Assembly (NCBI GenBank): GCA_902549495.1
Contig: CACCVU010000006.1
Span: 1 to 36,443 of the forward strand
DNA: 36,443 bases
Source: an uncultured Pelagibacteraceae bacterium
GTDB lineage: Bacteria; Pseudomonadota; Alphaproteobacteria; Pelagibacterales; Pelagibacteraceae
Direction of reading: 5' to 3'
The notes under the pieces were generated by a model, which worked only from the letters and a program-made list of their open reading frames with translations, ran no database searches and was not told where the DNA came from. Below, piece after piece: positions 31,196 to 36,443 of the stretch. The position numbers and the translations under genes are program-made. Every line of letters starts with the position of its first letter. Within the stretch, counting starts at the first letter, position 1.

Positions 31196-31729
31196 TTAAA
31201 TTTTTTCAGAAATCGTTATAGCTATCCTTGATGAAGTTTTGATAACTTTATCCAGTACACCAAATAAACCTTTTTTTGTTGCTCCATTGTCGTAAGCGAT
31301 ATCTTTGTGATCAAGTTCATCTTGTCTAAACTTAATTATTTTCTTTTTTAATTCCTCTTCATCTTTTCCAAGTTTATATGTTTGGTCTTTATAATGTCCA
31401 TCGATCACTTCTTCAACTGATGCAGTACATAACATAGCTGCTTTCTCACCAAGCATGGCAGTTCCAAAACCTAGGGTGACTCCCATTAAATCCCAGAGAG
31501 GTAAAAGTTTTGTCGGTTGTATATTTCTCTTTCTAATTTCGTTATCAAAGTATTCGTAATGCTCTCTTTCGTGCTCTTTCATTTCTTCAATCTTTCTTTT
31601 TAAAGAAGCATTTTGTTTGAAAGTTTTTAGAGCAAGTAATTGACCTTCATAGATTTTAATAGCACCACGTTCTCCAGCATGATCTACTCTTATAATCTCT
31701 TCTAAAGTTTTTTTATTAGTTTTTTCCAT
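31196..31729 (-). CDS. coq7: Demethoxyubiquinone hydroxylase Coq7
   Basis: Di-iron monooxygenase performing the C6 hydroxylation in ubiquinone synthesis. The ferritin-like iron ligands are visible: E20 in DHAGERGAIKIYEGQ, E54-x2-H57 in EHEREHYEYF, E106/E107 in SVEEVIDGHY and E138-x2-H141 in QDELDHKD. At 177 residues it is similar to the mitochondrial and alphaproteobacterial forms rather than a fusion. Its 5' end overlaps dsbB by 14 bp, so it is part of a dsbB-coq7 transcript. Confidence 0.95.
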   Translation of the reverse strand: MEKTNKKTLEEIIRVDHAGERGAIKIYEGQLLALKTFKQNASLKRKIEEMKEHEREHYEYFDNEIRKRNIQPTKLLPLWDLMGVTLGFGTAMLGEKAAMLCTASVEEVIDGHYKDQTYKLGKDEEELKKKIIKFRQDELDHKDIAYDNGATKKGLFGVLDKVIKTSSRIAITISEKI

Positions 31730-32198
31730 AATTTTTTATTACTTTGAACATAATACCACTTAATAATATCGAAATAACTGTATTTATTGTAGCAAGAGAA
31801 AGTCCGAAAAACCTAAAAGTTACGTCTTTACAGCTTATTGGAGTTTTATTCTTAAGTTGTTTTAATAAATCTTCTTTAGACATGTTTACATTAGACGAAC
31901 CTAAATCGCACACCAAATACTCACTAAAAAATCCTTGTTCGATCCCTACATGGTAAAAAGAAACTACGGAACCAAAAATAAAAAATAATAGCACAATACT
32001 GGCAATTAATTTTTCAAATTTATTAATTATAAATATTAACGAAATAAGTATTAAAGACGCTAAATAAGGAATTCTTTCAATTAAACATAAATTACAAGGT
32101 TCATGTCCTAGTATGTATTGAATGAAATAAGCTATAGCTAAAGACAATATGCTAAAAGCTAATATACTGTTTAAAATTAACTTGTTGTTATTCAACAT
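31716..32198 (-). CDS. dsbB: Disulfide bond formation protein B
   Basis: Inner-membrane quinone reductase that reoxidises DsbA. I place the start at 32198, whose ATG overlaps the preceding stop (TAATG) and gives MLNNNKLILNSILAFSILSL, the first membrane helix; an in-frame start 22 codons upstream would add an unlikely polar segment with stray cysteines. In this 160-residue form the catalytic cysteines are C35/C38 in GHEPCNLCLIERIPY and C97/C123. Four membrane helices are predicted. DsbB passes electrons to ubiquinone, so its link with coq7 is at least thematically fitting. Confidence 0.92.
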   Translation of the reverse strand: MLNNNKLILNSILAFSILSLAIAYFIQYILGHEPCNLCLIERIPYLASLILISLIFIINKFEKLIASIVLLFFIFGSVVSFYHVGIEQGFFSEYLVCDLGSSNVNMSKEDLLKQLKNKTPISCKDVTFRFFGLSLATINTVISILLSGIMFKVIKNYGKN

Positions 32199-32797
32199 TA
32201 GGTGAAAATTATATATAGAACGACAGCTAAAACTACAATAAAGATTCCAGTTAGAGTAAACCATAGCGCACCTCTTTTTTCGATGAAGTCACCAAATTTT
32301 TTTCCAAAAAGATACGTTAAATAAGAAACTAAGAAAAATCTTAGCCCTCTAGTAAAAAAACATATAAAGAAAAATACTGGAAGATTATAGGCGATCACTC
32401 CACTGGTAATAGTAAAAACTTTAAAAGGAAGCGGGGTGAAGCCAGCTAAAAACATAATTCCTAGCCAAGCTAAAAAACCACCTTTTGTTGACATTTTATC
32501 TTGCATCTCAAAAACTTTTTCCTCGTAACCATAAAATTCAATAATGACCATCGATGCATCTAAAAAGAAAACTCCTAACATGTATCCAAACAACCCTCCT
32601 AAAACAGAGCCCGTTGTAGCTATAAAAAATATCTTAAGATAATCCTCTCTCTTTGCCACTACCATTGGAACAATCATTAAATCAGGCGGAACTGGGAAAA
32701 AGAAACTTTCGATAAATGCTACAAAACCTAATAAAGGCTTTGAAAATTTATGTCTAGCAAGCTCAACACATCTATCGTATAATTTTTTTAAGATCAT
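32198..32797 (-). CDS. YqaA/DedA-like membrane protein (SNARE-associated family)
   Basis: Membrane protein with several hydrophobic helices and the motif GFVAFIESFFFPVPPDLMIVPMV, plus LAGFTPLPFKVFTITSGVIAY, characteristic of the YqaA/DedA group. Relatives are thought to translocate lipids or to support membrane-potential homeostasis. I start at ATG 32797 (MILKKLYDR), which fits the family N-terminus; a GTG five codons upstream (32812) with a GAGG nearby is possible. The ATG is part of the same CATG as the start of the divergent small gene. The stop is TAATG, overlapping dsbB by one base. Confidence 0.85.
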   Translation of the reverse strand: MILKKLYDRCVELARHKFSKPLLGFVAFIESFFFPVPPDLMIVPMVVAKREDYLKIFFIATTGSVLGGLFGYMLGVFFLDASMVIIEFYGYEEKVFEMQDKMSTKGGFLAWLGIMFLAGFTPLPFKVFTITSGVIAYNLPVFFFICFFTRGLRFFLVSYLTYLFGKKFGDFIEKRGALWFTLTGIFIVVLAVVLYIIFT

Positions 32798-32981
32798 GAA
32801 TTTAAAATGCACAATCCTCAGGTATCTGGCAAGTCTAATATTATCTACAGTCGCTATTTATTCAATCGTTATAGTTGCAGGAATGTTTGGTGCTGATTAC
32901 GGTTTCTCGCCGGAAGGGACGTTTATTATTTGGATTTTGATGGCTATTTTAATTAATCAAAGCGTAACGTGGAAAAAATAA
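32796..32981 (+). CDS. Small membrane protein, unknown function
   Basis: A 61-residue hydrophobic protein with two likely membrane segments (about residues 9-31 and 42-56), between them GADYGFSPEGT. I do not recognise a family. The case for a real gene is that the stop codon TAA is immediately followed by the ATG of the next gene, and the composition is that of a membrane protein. The ribosome-binding site is poor (AAG at -5). It is divergent from the YqaA-like gene, and the two start codons overlap. Confidence 0.7.
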   Translation: MNLKCTILRYLASLILSTVAIYSIVIVAGMFGADYGFSPEGTFIIWILMAILINQSVTWKK

Positions 32982-34031
32982 ATGTCTAAGCCAGTAGATC
33001 TAAAAACTGTAAAAATTTTCGAGCCTTTAAAAAAAAAACCGTCTTTTGAAAACAAAATTTTTAACACATTAAATTCTGACCAAGTTTACGACGTCTTATC
33101 TAAAAATTCTAATGAAACAGTATCTTTGTGGTTCAAGTTACAGCAATCATGGTGCAATAATGCTTATAGTACCTTTAAAGATTACGATAGTTATTTAATT
33201 TTAGTTTATTTAGTAAATCAAGTATTTCAAAAATATTCAGATCGTTTTCAATATCTTTCATTTCAGGAATTTTATGAAAAAAACGAATTAAACATTGATA
33301 AGATTAACCTAATTGAGATTTCAAAAGAGCTTAATATTCCTAAAGAAACAATAAGAAGAAAAGTTAATTTTTTGCAAAGTCAAAATATAATTTTTAGAAA
33401 AGGGAAAACTATTATTTTTAATAACGCAATAAATCGAGTGCAAAAACCATCTAATTCAAAAATAATGATGGCGAATTTCCTAGAAAAAACCAGCACCATC
33501 CTTGGGAAAGAAGACTGGTTTGGAAGATCATTCACAAAAGAAGAAATTGAGAAATTTATAGACACTTACTTTACTATATGTTGGCAACATTGGCTAAGGC
33601 TTCAGATTCCTTTTTTAGTGAGACACAGAACTTTTTTTGGTGATTTAGAAACGTGGAATGTATGGGGTGCAATAGGCATCTCACAATTTACCGATTATTC
33701 AAAACAAGTAAAAGGCAGAGTTGTTGAAGATCCGCGAACTTACGCTGATTTATATTTGCATCTTTTAAGGCATACTCCCAAAAATGGAATAAACGCCTCT
33801 TCTATTTCAGAAATTTCAAAAATACCAAGAGCCACAGTCATTAGAAAATTAAAGTATCTTACAAAAGAAAAGTTAGTAACGAAAAATAAAAAGCTAGAAT
33901 ATATACTTTTACCATCTCCCAAAAATATCAAATCTTTTGAAGAAAACTACATGCATAATCAAAAGCATAAAGCTGTTTTCGTAACTACAATTTTCGACCT
34001 CATGAAAAACTCTCCCTTTAAAGTAGAATAG
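32982..34031 (+). CDS. Protein with duplicated helical plus winged-helix module
   Basis: A 349-residue protein I cannot assign to a named family. It contains two copies of a module. Copy 1 (residues about 49-147) has LWFKLQQSWCNN, a YDSYLILVYLVNQ helix and a winged helix-turn-helix, ISKELNIPKETIRRKVNFLQ. Copy 2 (about 203-310) has HWLRLQIPFLVRH, LETWNVWGAIGISQ and ISEISKIPRATVIRKLKYLT. Each helix-turn-helix is followed by a basic wing (IIFRKGKTIIF; LVTKNKKLEYILL). Two DNA-reading heads in one chain suggest binding to a repeated or pseudo-symmetric operator as a monomer. It lies directly after the small membrane protein and 14 bp before the BASS transporter; a regulatory role there is inferred. 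Confidence 0.8.
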   Translation: MSKPVDLKTVKIFEPLKKKPSFENKIFNTLNSDQVYDVLSKNSNETVSLWFKLQQSWCNNAYSTFKDYDSYLILVYLVNQVFQKYSDRFQYLSFQEFYEKNELNIDKINLIEISKELNIPKETIRRKVNFLQSQNIIFRKGKTIIFNNAINRVQKPSNSKIMMANFLEKTSTILGKEDWFGRSFTKEEIEKFIDTYFTICWQHWLRLQIPFLVRHRTFFGDLETWNVWGAIGISQFTDYSKQVKGRVVEDPRTYADLYLHLLRHTPKNGINASSISEISKIPRATVIRKLKYLTKEKLVTKNKKLEYILLPSPKNIKSFEENYMHNQKHKAVFVTTIFDLMKNSPFKVE

Positions 34032-34045
34032 GAACTTATAAAATT

Positions 34046-34891
34046 ATGGAAATCGTAACTACAATTGCACCCGTATGTCTTGCCATAATAATGTTCGGTT
34101 TAGGTCTTGGCTTAACGATAGGGGATTTTACAAGGGTCTTAAAAAATCCAAGAGACTTCCTAGTAGGTTTTTTATGTCAGGTTATTTTGCTTCCGATAAT
34201 TGCTTTTATTTTAATTAGTATTATTTCACTACCACCAGAAATAGCTTTAGGAGTTATGGTAATAGCTGCAGCACCAGGAGGAGTAACCTCAAATATTCTT
34301 ACTAAGTTTGCCGATGGAGATGTTGCTCTATCAGTCAGTTTGACAGCAATTGTCAGTTTATTAAGTATTTTCATCGTTCCTTTGATAGTTTTTAATTCTG
34401 CCGATTTTTTAGGGATTGAAACAGCAAAAGATATATCAATGCTCAATATCGCAATGAAAATGTTCCTTGTAGTAACTGTTCCTGTTGTTTTTGGAATGAT
34501 TGTTAGAAGTTTAATGACTAATTTTATTATTTCCAAAACTCTTATTATTCAAAGATTGTCAGTAATTTTATTTTTAGTCGTATTTATTGCAATTTGGGTA
34601 GAGGAATGGGATAGAATTGTTTCTTATATAACTAGAGCAGGTCTAATAGCTTTCATTTTAAATATGACTATGATTTTCGTAGGATATTATGTTGCAAAAT
34701 TTTGGACATCAGGAATTGCACAAAGAAAATGTATTTCATTAGAATGTGGCTTACAAAATGGAACTTTAGCAGTTTTTGTTACAACACAATTATTTGATGA
34801 CATTGTTTTTATGGTGCCAACAGCGGCCTATGCACTAATTATGTTTTGCACCTCAATTATTTTTGTTCTCATAGTAAGAAAAATCAATTAG
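34046..34891 (+). CDS. Bile acid:sodium symporter (BASS) family transporter
   Basis: Polytopic membrane protein of the BASS family (sodium-coupled uptake of organic anions). APGGVTSNILTKFADGDVAL is the conserved substrate and sodium-binding region, and LECGLQNGTLAVFVT is the second crossing-helix motif. About eight to ten membrane helices are expected in 281 residues. Bacterial members carry bile acids, pantoate or small organic acids; the substrate here is unknown. AGGAA precedes the start. The upstream regulator-like gene 14 bp away may control it. Confidence 0.88.
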   Translation: MEIVTTIAPVCLAIIMFGLGLGLTIGDFTRVLKNPRDFLVGFLCQVILLPIIAFILISIISLPPEIALGVMVIAAAPGGVTSNILTKFADGDVALSVSLTAIVSLLSIFIVPLIVFNSADFLGIETAKDISMLNIAMKMFLVVTVPVVFGMIVRSLMTNFIISKTLIIQRLSVILFLVVFIAIWVEEWDRIVSYITRAGLIAFILNMTMIFVGYYVAKFWTSGIAQRKCISLECGLQNGTLAVFVTTQLFDDIVFMVPTAAYALIMFCTSIIFVLIVRKIN

Positions 34892-34906
34892 ATTATTGTA
34901 AAAAAA

Positions 34907-34993
34907 GGGCGAATGGTGGAACTGGTAGACGCGCCGGACTCAAAATCCGGTGGTAGCAATACCTTGAGAGTTCGAGTCTCTCTTCGCCCACCA
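34907..34993 (+). tRNA. tRNA-Leu(CAA)
   Basis: An 87-base leucine tRNA with CCA encoded. The acceptor stem pairs GGGCGAA (34907-34913) with TTCGCCC (34983-34989), followed by discriminator A and CCA. The anticodon stem CCGGA/TCCGG encloses the loop CTCAAAA, giving anticodon CAA. A long variable arm (GGTAGCAATACC) marks it as class II, and TTCGAGT is the T-loop region. It reads UUG. There is no obvious promoter; co-transcription with the BASS gene or the downstream ligase is likely. Confidence 0.96.
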
Positions 34994-34997
34994 AGTT

Positions 34998-36443
34998 ATG
35001 GATATAAGTAAATTAAATAGCTTAGTTGAACTTTACTTTAAAAAGACAGAAGAAGTTGAGGGTAAAAGACCATTTTTAAAATGGCTTAAACCTGACAAAC
35101 GAACTTATAATTGGAAAGATGTAACTGAAAGAATTTATAAACTTACTACAAAAATTAAATCGTTAATAAAACAAGGTGATAGATGTTTAATCCTTTCCGA
35201 GAATAGACCATATTGGTTAATGACCGATATTGCTATTATGAATGCAGGCGGTATTTCAGTTCCTATTTTTACAACTTATTCTGCAAACGATTATGAATAT
35301 ATTTTAAACGATTGTAAGCCTTCATTAATATTTGTGTCAAATCAAGATCAATTCAATAAAATTAAAAAATTTATAAATAGCGATGTTAGGAAAATAATAT
35401 CTTTTGAAAAAATAGATACTGATAGTTTATTAATTCAAGAAATACTAAATGAGGATTCTAATGAAAAAATAGTTAATAAAGATTTAAAACGAAATATGCC
35501 TGCTTGTATAATTTACACCTCAGGAACATCAGGAAATCCTAAAGGAGTTGTTTTAAGTCACGGTGGAATTCTGTCAAACTGTGAAGGGGCAGTTGAGTTA
35601 CTAGAAATTTTAACTAAAAAAAAAGATCCAGTATTTTTGACTTGGTTACCTTTATCGCATTCTTATGAACACACAGTTCAATTCATACAAATCATAGTTG
35701 GGGCAAAAGTTTTTTATGCCGAAAGTTTAGAAAAACTGATCTCAAATATGGGAATAGCAAAACCTACAATCATGACAGCTGTTCCTAGATTTTATCAAAA
35801 TCTTTTTACAAAAATTAATATGAATTTTGAGAAGCAATCTGGATTAAAAAGAACACTTATAAACCGGACATTAAATTTAGGTAAAAAAATACTCAAAAAA
35901 GAGGAATTAAAATTAAGCGAAAAAATCACAAATTTTTTGTGTGAAAAATTAGTTAGAAAAAAAATCAGAAATCAGTTTGGAGGAAATCTCCAAGCCTTTG
36001 TATCTGGGGGAGGAGCCTTAGATCAAAATATAGGAGAATTTTTAAATGCTGTTGGATTACCCACACTGCAAGGATATGGCCTAACCGAAGCCTCTCCAGT
36101 TGTGAGCTGCAATTTACCAGATTTAGTTAAGGTCGAATCAGTAGGACCACCGTTTAGGACTAATAAAGTCAAAATAGCAGAAGATGGAGAAATTCTTATT
36201 AAGGGTGAAAATGTTATGTTGGGATATTGGAATTTAAAAGAGGAGACAGAAAAAGTGATTAAAGATGGATGGCTTCATACTGGGGACATAGGAGAACTTG
36301 ATAATAATAATTATTTAAAAATTACAGACAGAAAAAAAGATATTATTGTAAATCTTGGTGGAGACAATATTTCTCCGAGCAAAATTGAAAATATTTTGTG
36401 TTTAAATGAAAACATTAAACAATCTTTTGTTTACGGAGATAAA
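34998..36443 (+). CDS. Long-chain acyl-CoA synthetase (AMP-forming), 3' end outside window
   Basis: Adenylate-forming ligase, 482 codons visible with no stop. It shows the nucleotide-binding loop YTSGTSGNPKGVVLSH at about residues 173-188, a LPLSHSYEH segment, GYGLTEASPVVS, and the adenylation signature GWLHTGDIGELDNNNYLKIT with DRKKDIIV. The closest group is FadD15-like fatty acid CoA ligases; the acid substrate cannot be told. The start ATG lies four bases after the tRNA-Leu CCA end, with no Shine-Dalgarno sequence in between; the next in-frame Met is near residue 75, too far in to be the start. Confidence 0.92.
   Translation, partial: MDISKLNSLVELYFKKTEEVEGKRPFLKWLKPDKRTYNWKDVTERIYKLTTKIKSLIKQGDRCLILSENRPYWLMTDIAIMNAGGISVPIFTTYSANDYEYILNDCKPSLIFVSNQDQFNKIKKFINSDVRKIISFEKIDTDSLLIQEILNEDSNEKIVNKDLKRNMPACIIYTSGTSGNPKGVVLSHGGILSNCEGAVELLEILTKKKDPVFLTWLPLSHSYEHTVQFIQIIVGAKVFYAESLEKLISNMGIAKPTIMTAVPRFYQNLFTKINMNFEKQSGLKRTLINRTLNLGKKILKKEELKLSEKITNFLCEKLVRKKIRNQFGGNLQAFVSGGGALDQNIGEFLNAVGLPTLQGYGLTEASPVVSCNLPDLVKVESVGPPFRTNKVKIAEDGEILIKGENVMLGYWNLKEETEKVIKDGWLHTGDIGELDNNNYLKITDRKKDIIVNLGGDNISPSKIENILCLNENIKQSFVYGDK

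Noticed and set aside
32199-32264. Upstream start of dsbB adding 22 residues
   Set aside because: The extension runs into the YqaA-like gene and adds polar, Cys-containing sequence ahead of the first membrane helix; the TAATG-coupled start is better.
34177-34536. Antisense 119-codon frame in the BASS transporter gene
   Set aside because: Low-complexity Ile/Lys/Thr composition and opposite a clear transporter; a shadow frame.

Overview
The window is a gene-dense, very AT-rich stretch of a free-living marine alphaproteobacterium, almost certainly of the SAR11 clade (Pelagibacterales). This rests on the strongly A/T-biased codons, spacers of mostly 0-80 bp, the mdh-less sucCDAB-lpd order, an atpHAGDC operon without the F0 genes, and a SAM-II riboswitch ahead of metX that closely resembles, from memory, the Sargasso Sea metX riboswitch. 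No mobile element, CRISPR array, phage gene or pseudogene is visible. No gene-free stretch exceeds 300 bp; the longest, 176 bp between metX and hisC, is filled by regulatory DNA.

Layout. (1) 1-7687, + strand: sucC (lacking one base of its start codon), sucD, sucA, sucB and lpd, the 2-oxoglutarate-to-succinate section of the TCA cycle. (2) 7716-9659: priA. (3) 9741-14514: atpHAGDC, the F1 sector of ATP synthase. (4) 23558 down to 14504, - strand: metX-metW-gloB, then from a good sigma70-type promoter rplU-rpmA-obgE-proB-proA-nadD-rsfS-ctpA-rppH. This joins ribosomal proteins and ribosome GTPase to proline synthesis, NAD synthesis, a ribosome silencing factor, a periplasmic protease and mRNA decapping. 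(5) 23735-25706, + strand: hisC-tyrA. (6) 29137 down to 25707, - strand: argH, an unlisted 36-residue lipoprotein resembling LptM/YifL, lysA and a PlsC-type acyltransferase. (7) 29168-31195: a TlpA-like thioredoxin, a HIG1-type membrane protein (- strand), a carboxylesterase-type hydrolase and an HNH nuclease. (8) 32797 down to 31196, - strand: a YqaA/DedA-like membrane protein, dsbB and coq7. (9) 32796-36443, + strand: a small membrane protein, an unusual protein with a duplicated helical plus winged-helix module, a BASS-family transporter, tRNA-Leu(CAA), and an acyl-CoA synthetase running off the end.

Most noteworthy: the complete SAM-II attenuator of metX, whose terminator competes with a 7+3 bp antiterminator that reuses the riboswitch core; the duplicated-module protein beside a BASS transporter; the tRNA-Leu ending 4 nt before a start codon; the missed lipoprotein gene; a CATG tetramer giving start codons to two divergent genes; and small departures from family motifs in PriA, RppH, LysA and NadD. 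Convergent genes repeatedly abut or overlap at their stop codons, leaving no room for ordinary terminators.
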